A DNA stretch of 64,000 nt from Amycolatopsis antarctica (GTDB lineage: Bacteria > Actinomycetota > Actinomycetes > Mycobacteriales > Pseudonocardiaceae): assembly GCF_002262875.1 (NCBI RefSeq), contig NZ_NKYE01000003.1:124001-188000 (forward strand). The letters run 5' to 3'. The number at the start of each line of letters is the position of its first letter. Positions within the stretch are counted from its first letter, which is position 1. The notes beneath the pieces are model-generated. The model was not told the DNA's origin, searched no databases, and was given only the letters and a program-made list of their open reading frames with translations. The position numbers and the translations under genes are program-made. This document shows positions 26,348 to 35,332 of the stretch, in pieces.

Positions 26348-27676
26348 ATGAGCGACGAGGACCTGGGGCTGCCGCCGCGGCGCGATCTGCCGTCGCCGGT
26401 CCGCGACCGGATCCGCTCGGCCCTGCACGAGGGCATGGAGTCCTCCTCCGGCAGCGGCCGCCGTTCGATCCGCACCCCACTGGCCGTGGCCGCCGCCGTC
26501 GCTGCCGTGTTCGCCGGAGCCGTCGTGGCCACCGACGGACTGACCGGCAACGACGGTGGGGTGGCCGCACCCGGGCCCGCACCGGTGCCCGAGAACCAGA
26601 CTCCGCCGGGGGAGCAGGGGCCGATCGGCACCGTGGAACAGAACGAGCAGCTCGACCGGTGCTGGGCCGCCGTGCGCTCGCAGGGCGCGCAGGACCGGTA
26701 TCCCGACCGTGCGCTGTGGACGCCGGTGTACGGCTACCGCGGCGACGGAATGAACAACAATCTCGTCGTGGTGGCCGCCAGGGTCGCGGGCAAGCCCCTG
26801 TTCTGTGAGACGACGGTGACCACGGTGACCGTGTCCGACCCCGAGGCCGTGCCGGCCTACGCCGGTGACAGCCGCACCGGCTCGCTCCTGTTCAGCGGCA
26901 ACGGGGTCGTCGCGGGCGTCGTCGATCCCGCCTGGCCGGCGATGAAGATGTCCGGGCGTGAGAAGGACAGCAGCTTCGGCTCCGACGTGCAGGTCCACGA
27001 CGGACTGTTCTTCGAGGCCACCAGGTCACGACTCGCCGAGACCACGATCGAGGTGGCACCGATGCTGACGGACTACCGGAATGGCGACGGGCTGGGGCCG
27101 GAGGGAGTCGTCCCGGTCGGGGCGCCGCTGCCCCCGCCGTCCGCCGAGCCGCTGTACGTGGTGGACCGCCCGGTCCTGCCGGCTCCGGAACGGGAGTCCG
27201 AGGCGGGCAGGTTCTTCGGTGAGTGCGCCGCGCAGGGGAGCTCGCCGGTGATCGACGCGGACAGTTTCGTCGCGGGTGCCAAGACTTCCCACGAGGGACG
27301 GGACGTGGTGGTCGCCCGGAACGCGACCGGATACCTGATGTGCTCAAGAACTGAGGAGGAGGCCGGTCCCGATTCGGTTCTCCCGGCAGGACCCGGCGAC
27401 GTGCGCGGGACGAGACCGGAGTTCAGCGGTCCGCAGAGCAACACCGGCACCTTCTTCGGCGGAGTGGTGCCCGCCGAGGCGGCCAGGGTGGTGCTCACGG
27501 AGGGAGACGCCGAGCCGGTCGAAGCCGAAGTCGCGGCCGGGACCTTCGCGGTCGTTCTCGCCAAGACGGCCGGCCTGCCGCCATCGGACGGTCCCGCCGA
27601 CCCGGTGTCGGCGACCGTCTACGACGCCGCTGGCGCGGTGATCTTCTCCGGGCCGGTGTCGCCCGGCGAGGGGTAG
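26348..27676 (+). CDS. Membrane-anchored protein paired with sigma factor (possible anti-sigma)
   Basis: A 442-residue protein. The cytoplasmic N-terminus (DLGLPPRRDLPSPVRDRIRSALHEGM) is followed by a single membrane segment (TPLAVAAAVAAVFAGAVVA) and a large extracytoplasmic region of about 370 residues of no recognised family, with a few cysteines. The HxxxCxxC zinc motif of ZAS anti-sigma factors is absent. The ATG at 26348 has AAGGAG at the right distance; an earlier ATG at 26291 overlaps the sigma stop. A role as membrane sensor holding the sigma factor is inferred from position only. Confidence 0.65.
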   Translation: MSDEDLGLPPRRDLPSPVRDRIRSALHEGMESSSGSGRRSIRTPLAVAAAVAAVFAGAVVATDGLTGNDGGVAAPGPAPVPENQTPPGEQGPIGTVEQNEQLDRCWAAVRSQGAQDRYPDRALWTPVYGYRGDGMNNNLVVVAARVAGKPLFCETTVTTVTVSDPEAVPAYAGDSRTGSLLFSGNGVVAGVVDPAWPAMKMSGREKDSSFGSDVQVHDGLFFEATRSRLAETTIEVAPMLTDYRNGDGLGPEGVVPVGAPLPPPSAEPLYVVDRPVLPAPERESEAGRFFGECAAQGSSPVIDADSFVAGAKTSHEGRDVVVARNATGYLMCSRTEEEAGPDSVLPAGPGDVRGTRPEFSGPQSNTGTFFGGVVPAEAARVVLTEGDAEPVEAEVAAGTFAVVLAKTAGLPPSDGPADPVSATVYDAAGAVIFSGPVSPGEG

Positions 27677-27684
27677 TGGGGGAT

Positions 27685-27722
27685 CGGCACGGCCTCCCGG
27701 ACACTCCAGGGAGGCCGTGCCG
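27685..27722 (+). terminator. Terminator after sigma-factor operon
   Basis: Perfect 14-base arms CGGCACGGCCTCCC and complement, ten-base loop, nine bases after the stop of the membrane protein gene. Confidence 0.7.
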
Positions 27723-27763
27723 CGCCACGGACGGCTGTTCGGGTGAGAAGGCCTTGCTGGGCG

Positions 27764-27793
27764 TTGTGCCCGAATTTCGTTTGTTGATATAAC
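27764..27793 (+). promoter_or_regulatory. Candidate promoter of M14 carboxypeptidase
   Basis: TTGTGC (27764-27769) and TATAAC (27788-27793) are 18 bases apart in a locally A/T-rich patch, giving a ~65-base untranslated leader before the GTG at 27865. Confidence 0.4.
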
Positions 27794-27864
27794 TAACTAT
27801 CACCGGTGACACCCCCGAACCCCACGCTTCGGCGTGGACCACTCGCTCTCCCCGAGGAGTCACC

Positions 27865-29178
27865 GTGCCCAGATTGAGACGCCCGCTCGTGGCCTGGCTG
27901 GCCGGAGCCGGCTCGCTGGCCCTGGTCGTGACCGCGACACCGGCCGTTGCCCAGCCGCGGCCGGACCTTCCCGCGTACTCGGCACAGCTCGATCGGGCCC
28001 AGCCCGGGGACGCGGCCTTCCTCTCCGCCCCGGAATGCAGCGAGGAACCACGGGAGCTGCCGGTGAACGAGTTCACCGACCACCGTGAGCTGGGTATCGA
28101 GCTGGACCGGATCGAATCCGCCAGCGGGGGAGCGGTCGACGTCGAGCAGGTCGGCCGCAGCAACCGCGGCCGGGAGCTGTGGTCCGCACGGGTCGGCACC
28201 GGGCCCAAGGCGGTGCTGCTGACCAGCGAGATCCACGGCAACGAGAAGACCGGCACCGACGCCATCGTCGACCTGCTCGACTGGGTCGGCACCAGCGACT
28301 CGGCGAAGGCGAAACGCTGGCGCGAGGAGCTGACCATCGTCGCCATCCCGAAGATGAACCCCGACGGCGCCGAACTCGACCGCCGCGGAAACGACATGAC
28401 CTGGAACGAGGTCACCGCACGTCATCCGCAGCTCCGGAACAGTCCGCAGGCGTGGAACTACTACACCGACGCCAGGCAGGGTGACGACTACGCGGCCACG
28501 CCGGGCTTCGACACCAACCGCGACTACCACCCGGACCTGGGCTACGTGCCCCGTGCCGAGGACTTCCCCGGCAGTTCGGCCGACACCGGCTGGTACATCA
28601 CCCCCGAGGCGCAGACCGTGCGCGACGTCTACCGGGGCCTGACCGCCGAGTTCGGCAAGGTCGACACCTATGTCGATCTGCACCACCAGGGCGCCTGCTA
28701 CGTGATGCCGGACGATCCGGACGAGTTCGTCACGCTGTCGATCTCCGGCAGGTTCGTCGACGATCCGGCCACCACGCCGGGCTACGAGCAGTACGCGGAC
28801 TACGACCTCGACTACTCCAAGAAGCTCAACGTGGCCGTCAACAACGCGCTGCAGAGCGCGGCCAACAACCGCCCGCTGTTCGGCAACGTCACGCTGTACC
28901 CACAGGACACGAACCTGCCGGGCACGGGCCTCGGCGCCTTCGCACTCAACGGCAGCGGCGCGGTGCTGTTCGAGGTCCGCGGGCAGACCCAGACCCTCGG
29001 GCAGCAGTACCGGGCCGTGCTGACCAGGAGTGTCTACATCGGACTGGACGGGATGCTCTCGGCGATCGCCAGTGGCCGGGTCGACCAGCTCGATCCCGCT
29101 GCCTACGACGCGATCCCGCCGCGTGGCCCGAACATCGGCGACGCCTCGGCCGCCCGCGGTACGACGCTGGAGCGGTGA
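27865..29178 (+). CDS. Secreted M14 zinc carboxypeptidase
   Basis: A 437-residue exported peptidase. A Sec-type signal (RRPLVAWLAGAGSLALVVTA, cleavage near AVAQP) is followed by an M14 domain with the zinc pair in TSEIHGNEKTG (HxxE), the arginine-binding segment FDTNRDYHPDL and the third zinc histidine in YVDLHHQGACYV; the catalytic glutamate is expected in VLFEVRGQTQ. GAGGAG precedes the GTG at 27865. It would trim C-terminal residues from extracellular peptides. Confidence 0.9.
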   Translation: MPRLRRPLVAWLAGAGSLALVVTATPAVAQPRPDLPAYSAQLDRAQPGDAAFLSAPECSEEPRELPVNEFTDHRELGIELDRIESASGGAVDVEQVGRSNRGRELWSARVGTGPKAVLLTSEIHGNEKTGTDAIVDLLDWVGTSDSAKAKRWREELTIVAIPKMNPDGAELDRRGNDMTWNEVTARHPQLRNSPQAWNYYTDARQGDDYAATPGFDTNRDYHPDLGYVPRAEDFPGSSADTGWYITPEAQTVRDVYRGLTAEFGKVDTYVDLHHQGACYVMPDDPDEFVTLSISGRFVDDPATTPGYEQYADYDLDYSKKLNVAVNNALQSAANNRPLFGNVTLYPQDTNLPGTGLGAFALNGSGAVLFEVRGQTQTLGQQYRAVLTRSVYIGLDGMLSAIASGRVDQLDPAAYDAIPPRGPNIGDASAARGTTLER

Positions 29179-29194
29179 CGGTGCCCGGAGCGGA

Positions 29195-30622
29195 TCACTC
29201 GGTGGCCGGGACGGCCGGATAGGGCACGAAGGTACTGGTGTTCTCGTCGACGGTGAGCTGCTTGCCGATCGTCGGGAACGCCCGCTGCGGACACGCCGGG
29301 CGGTCGCACACCTTGCACCCCATGCCGATCGGGGTCGCGGCCGCCCGGTCGTCGAGGTCGAGTCCCGCCGAGTAGACCAGCCTGCGCGCATGCCGCAGTT
29401 CGCAGCCGAGGCCGACGCTGAACATCTTCCCGGGACTGCCGTAACCGCCGATGTTGCGGGAGATCGTCCGGGCGATCCAGAAGTAGCTCTTGCCGTCCGG
29501 CATGGTCACCACCTGCGGGATGATCTTGCCGGGGGCGGTGAAGGCGTCATAGATGTTCCACAGTGGACACGAGCCACCGACGCGGGAGAAGTGGAAACCG
29601 GCCGCGGACTGACGTTTCGACATGTTTCCCGCGCGGTCCACCCGGACGAAGGAGAACGGGATCCCGCGCAGTTTGGGGCGCTGCAAGGTGGACAGCCGGT
29701 GGCACACCGTCTCGAAGCCGACGCCGAAGTGGTCGCAGAGGCGTTCGATGTCGTAACGGAAGTTCTCCGCGCACTCGTGGAACGACCGGTACGGGAGGAT
29801 GAGCGCCCCGGCGAAGTAGTTCGCCAGTCCGACCCTGGCCAGCGACCGGGCGGCCGGTCCGGAGAACGCCCAGGAGTCGGCGAGTTCGGTGATCAGGTCG
29901 TCGTACTCCAGCAGCGCGATCTGTGAGGCCATCCGGAACGCCTGCTGGCCGACGCGCAGGCTCGGCGCCAGCCGCAGCACGCGGTTGCCGGGCTGGAACC
30001 GGTGCTGCTCGCCCGCGCCCTCGTTGATGCCCTCGCTGATCACCTCGACGCCGTAGCGTTCGATCAGCCGCTCGCGCAGCCCGCCGCGGACCTCGCCGCG
30101 GCGCAGGTTCATCTCGGCGGCCATCCGCTCGGCGCGTTCGTCGAGTTCAGCGACGTAGTTCTCCCGTTCGTAGAAGAAGTCGCGCACCTCCTCGTGCGGC
30201 AGGGAGGCCGCGGCGCTGCCGTGCAGCCCGGTGCCGTTCTCGGCGACCAGCGCGGCGGTGTTCTCCACCGCGTTGCGGTAGCTGCGGTGCAGTTGCACCA
30301 GGGCACGCGCGACCGACGGCAGGTTGGAGGCCAGGTCGTTGAGTTCGCCGGTGGAGACCTCGGCGCCGACGACCTCGTCGAGCAGCGCCTCCCGCACGTC
30401 GGCGACCAGGCGGGCGGTGTCGTTGTTGGCGAAGAACTCGGTGTCCACGCCGAACGCCTGGGTGATCCGCAGCAGCACCGAGACCGTCAGCGGGCGGGAG
30501 TTGTGCTCGATCTGGTTCAGATAGCTGGGTGAGATCTCCAGCACTCTGGCCAGGTCGGCCTGGCTCATCGAACGACTCTCACGCAGGTGGCGCAGCTTCG
30601 CGCCGGCGAAGGTCTTGTCCAT
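29195..30622 (-). CDS. ramB: RamB-type acetate/propionate metabolism regulator
   Basis: A 475-residue regulator of the short-chain fatty acyl regulator family. An N-terminal XRE helix-turn-helix (GAKLRHLRESRSMSQADLARVLEISPSYLNQIEHN) is followed by an IrrE/DUF955-like middle domain and the family C-terminus with paired cysteines (MGCKVCDRPACPQR). In corynebacteria and mycobacteria RamB controls glyoxylate-shunt genes. It diverges from aceA, its expected target. The ATG at 30622 begins the conserved region (MDKTFAGAKLR); upstream codons to 30748 run through the regulatory region and are not used. Confidence 0.88.
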   Translation of the reverse strand: MDKTFAGAKLRHLRESRSMSQADLARVLEISPSYLNQIEHNSRPLTVSVLLRITQAFGVDTEFFANNDTARLVADVREALLDEVVGAEVSTGELNDLASNLPSVARALVQLHRSYRNAVENTAALVAENGTGLHGSAAASLPHEEVRDFFYERENYVAELDERAERMAAEMNLRRGEVRGGLRERLIERYGVEVISEGINEGAGEQHRFQPGNRVLRLAPSLRVGQQAFRMASQIALLEYDDLITELADSWAFSGPAARSLARVGLANYFAGALILPYRSFHECAENFRYDIERLCDHFGVGFETVCHRLSTLQRPKLRGIPFSFVRVDRAGNMSKRQSAAGFHFSRVGGSCPLWNIYDAFTAPGKIIPQVVTMPDGKSYFWIARTISRNIGGYGSPGKMFSVGLGCELRHARRLVYSAGLDLDDRAAATPIGMGCKVCDRPACPQRAFPTIGKQLTVDENTSTFVPYPAVPATE

Positions 30623-30741
30623 CTCGACCGCCTGTTTCCGGAAGATTTCCTGTTCGGCACCGATCAAGTGCCCGGCATTGCCGGAGATTGCCAAGCCTGT
30701 GTTGGCAGTCTTCGCAGAAGCGTAGGGAAAGTTAGCACAAA

Positions 30742-30827
30742 TTGGCAAATTGGAGCACTGGATCTGTTTTTGCAGCTCATGTCATGGTCAGTCCCAGCAA
30801 GCGAGGAATCGCAACGTTCGCAAAGTT
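30742..30827. promoter_or_regulatory. RamB-type boxes between ramB and aceA
   Basis: TTCGCAAAGTT at 30817-30827 is the reverse complement of AACTTTGCGAA, one mismatch from the corynebacterial RamB consensus AACTTTGCAAA, and ends ten bases before the aceA ATG. A weaker related site, TTGGCAAATTGG, is at 30742-30753, nearer ramB. The region is clearly more A/T-rich than the flanks. Divergent control by RamB is inferred. Confidence 0.55.
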
Positions 30828-30837
30828 GGAGAACCCG

Positions 30838-32124
30838 ATGACTGATCATGCCAAGCAGATCGAGCAGGCCGCGGCGGAGCTCACGAAGCAGTGGGAGTCC
30901 GACCCCCGCTGGGCGGACGTGCAGCGCTCCTACACCGCGGCCGACGTGATCAAGCTTCGCGGCAGCGTCGTCGAGGAGAACACGCTGGCCAAGCGCGGCG
31001 CGGAGAAGCTGTGGGACCTCATCAACAGCGAGGACTACATCCACGCGCTCGGTGCCCTCACCGGCAACCAGGCCGTGCAACAGGTGCGCGCCGGCCTCAA
31101 GGCCATCTACCTCTCCGGCTGGCAGGTCGCCGCCGACGCCAACCTCTCCGGCCAGACCTACCCGGACCAGAGCCTCTACCCGGCCAACTCGGTGCCCGCC
31201 GTCGTCCGCCGCATCAACAACGCGCTGGGTCGCGCCGACCAGATCAACTGGGCCGAGGGCAACACCGACATCGACTGGTACGCGCCGATCGTCGCCGACG
31301 CCGAGGCCGGCTTCGGCGGTCCGCTCAACGCGTTCGAGCTGATGAAGGGCATGATCAACGCCGGTGCCGCGGGCGTGCACTGGGAGGACCAGCTCGCGTC
31401 CGAGAAGAAGTGCGGTCACCTCGGCGGCAAGGTGCTCATCCCCACCAAGCAGCACGAGCGCACGCTGAACGCGGCGCGGCTCGCCGCCGACGTCGCGGGC
31501 ACCCCGTCCGTGGTCATCGCCCGCACCGACGCGCAGGCCGCCACGCTGCTCACCAGCGACGTCGACGAGCGCGACCAGCAGTTCCTCACCGGCGGCCGGA
31601 CCGCCGAGGGCTTCTACGAGGTGCGCAACGGCATCGAGCCCTGCATCCAGCGCGGGCTCGCCTACGCCGACTACGCCGACCTGCTCTGGATGGAGACCTC
31701 CGAGCCCGATCTGGAGGTCGCCCGCGAGTTCGCCGAGGCCATCAAGGCCAAGCACCCCAACCAGTTGCTCGCCTACAACTGCTCGCCGTCGTTCAACTGG
31801 AAGAAGCACCTGGACGACGCGACCATCGCGAAGTTCCAGCGCGAACTCGGCCACATGGGCTACAAGTTCCAGTTCATCACCCTGGCCGGTTTCCACGCGC
31901 TGAACTACTCGATGTTCGACCTGGCGCACGGTTACGCCCGCGAGGGCATGACCGCCTACGTCGACCTGCAGGAGCGCGAGTTCGGCAGCGAGGAGCGCGG
32001 CTACACCGCGACCAAGCACCAGCGTGAGGTCGGCACCGGCTGGTTCGACCAGGTGTCCACGGCACTGAACCCGGAGAGCTCCACCACCGCACTCAAGGGC
32101 TCCACCGAGGAAGCGCAGTTCTGA
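30838..32124 (+). CDS. aceA: Isocitrate lyase
   Basis: A 428-residue enzyme cleaving isocitrate to glyoxylate and succinate, first step of the glyoxylate shunt. The catalytic loop [10 protein letters not shown] (Cys192) and the metal/substrate segments [26 protein letters not shown] and [11 protein letters not shown] are intact. The length equals that of mycobacterial Icl1. An in-frame ATG at 30784 and a GTG further up exist, but the ATG at 30838 matches the family N-terminus ([19 protein letters not shown]) and follows GGAGAA. In some actinobacteria this form also serves as methylisocitrate lyase. Confidence 0.97.
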   Translation: MTDHAKQIEQAAAELTKQWESDPRWADVQRSYTAADVIKLRGSVVEENTLAKRGAEKLWDLINSEDYIHALGALTGNQAVQQVRAGLKAIYLSGWQVAADANLSGQTYPDQSLYPANSVPAVVRRINNALGRADQINWAEGNTDIDWYAPIVADAEAGFGGPLNAFELMKGMINAGAAGVHWEDQLASEKKCGHLGGKVLIPTKQHERTLNAARLAADVAGTPSVVIARTDAQAATLLTSDVDERDQQFLTGGRTAEGFYEVRNGIEPCIQRGLAYADYADLLWMETSEPDLEVAREFAEAIKAKHPNQLLAYNCSPSFNWKKHLDDATIAKFQRELGHMGYKFQFITLAGFHALNYSMFDLAHGYAREGMTAYVDLQEREFGSEERGYTATKHQREVGTGWFDQVSTALNPESSTTALKGSTEEAQF

Positions 32125-32142
32125 CCCGGTAACCCCACGCGA

Positions 32143-32187
32143 TTCGTCGACGTGTCGCGGAATCGCGCTGCGCGATACGTCGACGAA
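32143..32187. promoter_or_regulatory. Inverted repeat between aceA and aceB
   Basis: Perfect 11-base arms TTCGTCGACGT (32143-32153) and complement (32177-32187) continue, after one mismatch, into TCGCG/CGCGA, giving a ~17-pair stem. No U-tract follows. It could be an operator, an RNA processing or attenuation hairpin, or a terminator for aceA. Confidence 0.55.
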
Positions 32188-32250
32188 CCGCGGCACTGCC
32201 GTCCACTCGTCCCGTCGTCCCGTTTCTTCTCCGCCCCCGGAGGTACCGAC

Positions 32251-33876
32251 ATGCTTGGCAAGTCCGACAACGCTTTCACCCGCACCGGGCGCATCGACAT
32301 CGCAGGCCCCTCGGACGAGGAGACCGCGAAGATCCTCACCCCCGCGGCACTGGAGTTCGTGGCACGACTGGACAACGCCTTCGCCGGACGCCGCCGTGAA
32401 CTGCTCGACGCGCGCAGGCTCCGCAGGGAGAACCTGGCCACCGGGGAGGAGACCCTCGACTTCCTGCCGGAGACCCGGTCGATCCGGGAGGACGACTCCT
32501 GGCAGGTCGCCGGTGCCGCCGAGGGGCTCGAGGACCGCCGGGTGGAGATCACCGGGCCGGTCGACCGCAAGATGGCCGTCAACGCGCTCAACTCCGGCGC
32601 GAAGGTGTGGCTGGCCGACTTCGAGGACGCCACCTCGCCGACCTGGGACAACGTCATCGGCGGGCAGCGCAACCTCTACGACGCCATCCGCCGCGACATC
32701 GACTTCACCACCGAGGCCGGAAAGCGTTACAGCATCGGGGAAAACCCGGCCACGATCGTCGCCCGGCCGCGCGGCTGGCACCTCGTCGAGAAGCACATCC
32801 GCATCGACGGCAGGCCCGTCTCGGCGAGCCTGGTCGACTTCGGCCTGTACTTCTTCCACAACGCCCGCCAGCTCCTCGCCCGCGGCAGCGGCCCGTACTT
32901 CTACCTGCCCAAGCTGGAGAACCACCTTGAGGCGCGGCTGTGGAACGACGTCTTCCGCCTGGCACAGTCGGAACTCGGTATCCCGCAGGGCAGCATCCGC
33001 GCGACCGTGCTGATCGAGACCATCACCGCGGCCTTCGAGATGGACGAGATCCTCTACGAACTGCGTGAGCACGCCGCCGGACTGAACGCGGGCCGCTGGG
33101 ACTACATCTTCAGCGTGATCAAGAACTTCGGCTCGCGCGGCGCCGACTTCGTGCTGCCGGACCGCGCGGACGTCACCATGACCGTGCCGTTCATGCGCGC
33201 CTACACCGAACTCCTCGTCCGTACCTGCCACCGCCGCGGTGCGCACGCGATCGGCGGGATGGCCGCGTTCATCCCGAGCAAGGACCAGGAGGCGAACGCC
33301 AACGCCCTGGAGAAGGTGCGCCAGGACAAGGAAAGGGAGGCCGCCGACGGTTTCGACGGTTCCTGGGTCGCACATCCCGGCCTGGTGCCCGTCTGTGAGG
33401 AGGTCTTCACCGGCATTCTCGGCGAACGGCCGAACCAGGTGGACCGGCGGCGCGACGAGGTCTCGGTGACCGCCGCCGACCTGCTCGACCTCGCCTCCGC
33501 GGGTGGCGAGGTCACCGAGAACGGTGTGCGCGCCAACATCAACGTCGGCCTGCGCTACGTCGACGCCTGGCTGCGCGGCACCGGCGCGGCGGCGATCTTC
33601 GGCCTGATGGAGGACGCCGCGACCGCCGAGATCGCCCGCTGCCAGCTCTGGCAGTGGATCCACAACGGCACCAAGCTCGACGACGGCACCGCCGTCACCA
33701 CCGAACTGGTGCACGGCTTCCTCGACGAGGAGATCGTGCGGGTGCGCGCCGACCTCGGCGAGGGCAACCGGCTCGACGACGCGTGCGCCATCCTCGTCGA
33801 GACCGCGCTCGGCGAGAAACTGCCGAGTTTCCTCACCACCGGGGCGTACGCGCGCTACCTGACCGACCTGCGGTGA
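32251..33876 (+). CDS. aceB: Malate synthase A
   Basis: A 541-residue enzyme condensing glyoxylate and acetyl-CoA to malate. Conserved segments are [75 protein letters not shown] and GGMAAFIPS. This is the A-type enzyme of ~540 residues; mycobacteria use the longer G type, while corynebacteria have an aceB next to aceA as well. GGAGG precedes the ATG. Same direction as aceA with 126 bases between. Confidence 0.96.
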   Translation: MLGKSDNAFTRTGRIDIAGPSDEETAKILTPAALEFVARLDNAFAGRRRELLDARRLRRENLATGEETLDFLPETRSIREDDSWQVAGAAEGLEDRRVEITGPVDRKMAVNALNSGAKVWLADFEDATSPTWDNVIGGQRNLYDAIRRDIDFTTEAGKRYSIGENPATIVARPRGWHLVEKHIRIDGRPVSASLVDFGLYFFHNARQLLARGSGPYFYLPKLENHLEARLWNDVFRLAQSELGIPQGSIRATVLIETITAAFEMDEILYELREHAAGLNAGRWDYIFSVIKNFGSRGADFVLPDRADVTMTVPFMRAYTELLVRTCHRRGAHAIGGMAAFIPSKDQEANANALEKVRQDKEREAADGFDGSWVAHPGLVPVCEEVFTGILGERPNQVDRRRDEVSVTAADLLDLASAGGEVTENGVRANINVGLRYVDAWLRGTGAAAIFGLMEDAATAEIARCQLWQWIHNGTKLDDGTAVTTELVHGFLDEEIVRVRADLGEGNRLDDACAILVETALGEKLPSFLTTGAYARYLTDLR

Positions 33877-33942
33877 GCTGAGACTCCCGGTCTCCCAACC
33901 TGACTACGGGGACCGGGCACGCCGGGTGGGATGGCGTGGGAA

Positions 33943-33980
33943 CGGGCCCGGCGCTTCGGTCTGGCGAAGCGCCGGGCCCG
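33943..33980 (+). terminator. Terminator after aceB
   Basis: Perfect 16-base arms CGGGCCCGGCGCTTCG and complement with a six-base loop, 66 bases after the aceB stop. Confidence 0.65.
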
Positions 33981-34012
33981 CCGGCGTCCACCGCGTTGGG
34001 TACGGTTCGGTT

Positions 34013-34576
34013 GTGGATCACAGCGCAGTACCGGACGGCAAGCCGACCTCCGCGGCCCGGGTCACGCTCTCGCAGATCATGGACAGCCACGACACGAACC
34101 TGCTGGGCACCGTGCACGGTGGTGTCGTGATGAAGCTCGTCGACTCGGTGGCCGGCGTGGTCGCCGCCCGGCACTCGAACGGCCCCGCCGTCACCGCCGC
34201 GCTGGACGAGATGGCCTTCCTCGTCCCGGTGCGGGTCGGCGACGTGGTGCACGTCAACTCGCAGGTGAACTGGGCGGGCCGGTCGTCGATGGAGATCGGC
34301 GTCCAGGTTCTCGCCGACCGCTGGGACGAGTCCGTGCCGCCCGTGCGCGTGGCGACCGCGTACCTCGCGTTCGTCGCCACCGACGCCGACGGCGCGCCCC
34401 GGCCCGTGCCGCCGGTGCTGCCCGAGACGCCCGAGGACGAACGCCGCTACCGCGAAGCGCAGATCCGCCGGGAACACCGGCTGGCGAAGCGGCGGGCGAT
34501 CCTCGACTCGAGGGCGCGGGCAGTCACCCCGTCCGTGGGCCCGCCTGTCGTACCACGTAACGGTCATAGCGGGTAA
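34013..34576 (+). CDS. Hotdog-fold acyl-CoA thioesterase
   Basis: A 187-residue thioesterase of the BFIT/YciA-like group. The signature MDSHDTNLLGTVHGGVVMKLVDSVAG contains the active-site Asn and the His-Gly-Gly turn, and DEMAFLVPVRVGDVVHVNSQVNWAGRSSMEIGV is the second strand block. A ~50-residue charged C-terminal tail is extra. The GTG at 34013 starts the conserved part; the open frame extends into the terminator hairpin and is not used further. It would hydrolyse medium or long acyl-CoAs. Confidence 0.88.
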   Translation: MDHSAVPDGKPTSAARVTLSQIMDSHDTNLLGTVHGGVVMKLVDSVAGVVAARHSNGPAVTAALDEMAFLVPVRVGDVVHVNSQVNWAGRSSMEIGVQVLADRWDESVPPVRVATAYLAFVATDADGAPRPVPPVLPETPEDERRYREAQIRREHRLAKRRAILDSRARAVTPSVGPPVVPRNGHSG

Positions 34577-34593
34577 CAGGAAAGTACCCGATC

Positions 34594-34680
34594 CGCCGTG
34601 TCGTGCGTTCTGGCATGTCGTGTCGTGCGTTCCGGCACCCCGTGTCGCGCGGTGCGGCATGTCGTGTCGGGCGTTCCGGC
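34594..34680. repeat. 22-base imperfect tandem repeat, four copies
   Basis: Copies begin near 34594, 34616, 34638 and 34660, with consensus TGTCGTGTCGTGCGTTCCGGC plus A. The period is not a multiple of three, so it does not look like coding sequence. It opens a long region without recognisable genes. Confidence 0.65.
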
Positions 34681-35332
34681 GGGTTCCGCCCGGCGAATGG
34701 GCGGGTGCGGATGGCGGATAATGGTTACGGCAAGGCGGTTGGTGGGTGTCAGCGGACCGCCGGGTCGGCAGAATCGCAGTATCGGGACCGGACTCTTCGC
34801 CGCCCTGCGGGTTCTGCTCACGTCGGTATCGCGGTGTTGGTCGATTCCGAGGACGAGGGTGCTGCGGTGTTGTGGCTCGACTGGTGGGTGTTTGTCGTAT
34901 TTGCACACCGTATGATCGAGGTGGCATTCTCGGGTTTCAGGCTACGCCTGCGGCGGGCCGTGTGGAACTGCCGCTCCTCGGGGCGGATCTCATTGTCGGT
35001 CACCAGCGACAGTTCCCCACGGAACGGGTTTCTCGGTTGCGTTTTCCTCGGCGCGGGAGGGTTGTCGCGTGCGGTTTCGCATGTCGAGTTCAGCGTCGTG
35101 CCCCTGCTGCTGCGTCCGGTCGTCCTTCGGTTTCTTGCTTGATGGTGTGCGATGTTCTGGCCGGGTTGGAATGGGCCGGTTCCCGTCGTGTGCGGTTGAT
35201 GAGTGCTTCGTCGTTGCGAGGTTCGCGTTCAGGGCGTGCGGCTCTGGCTTTGCGTGCGAATGGTCCGTTCATTCGGTGAGCGTACTCGATGGTGTTATTG
35301 GAATTGTCCTAATCGTTGTATAGAACGGTTTC
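34681..35332. other. Gene-poor, lower-GC region before DUF222-HNH gene
   Basis: About 650 bases in which the open frames show no family resemblance and are rich in Arg, Cys and Gly, as expected of non-coding frames. Composition drifts to lower GC toward 35270-35330, where a promoter-like TTATTG (35295-35300), 18-base spacer and TATAGA (35319-35324) lie just before the ATG at 35333. Confidence 0.45.

Noticed and set aside
30664..33714. A 1016-codon open frame on the reverse strand across aceA and aceB
   Set aside because: It lies antisense to two unmistakable enzyme genes, and its Val/Gly/Asp-rich product has no family pattern; such frames arise from codon bias at high GC.
34594..34680. Possible CRISPR array
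   Set aside because: The repeats are directly abutting 22-mers without spacers, and no cas gene is nearby.
34603..35279. Several overlapping frames before the DUF222-HNH gene
   Set aside because: They are Arg/Cys/Gly-rich, include the non-triplet 22-base repeat, and show no similarity to known proteins.
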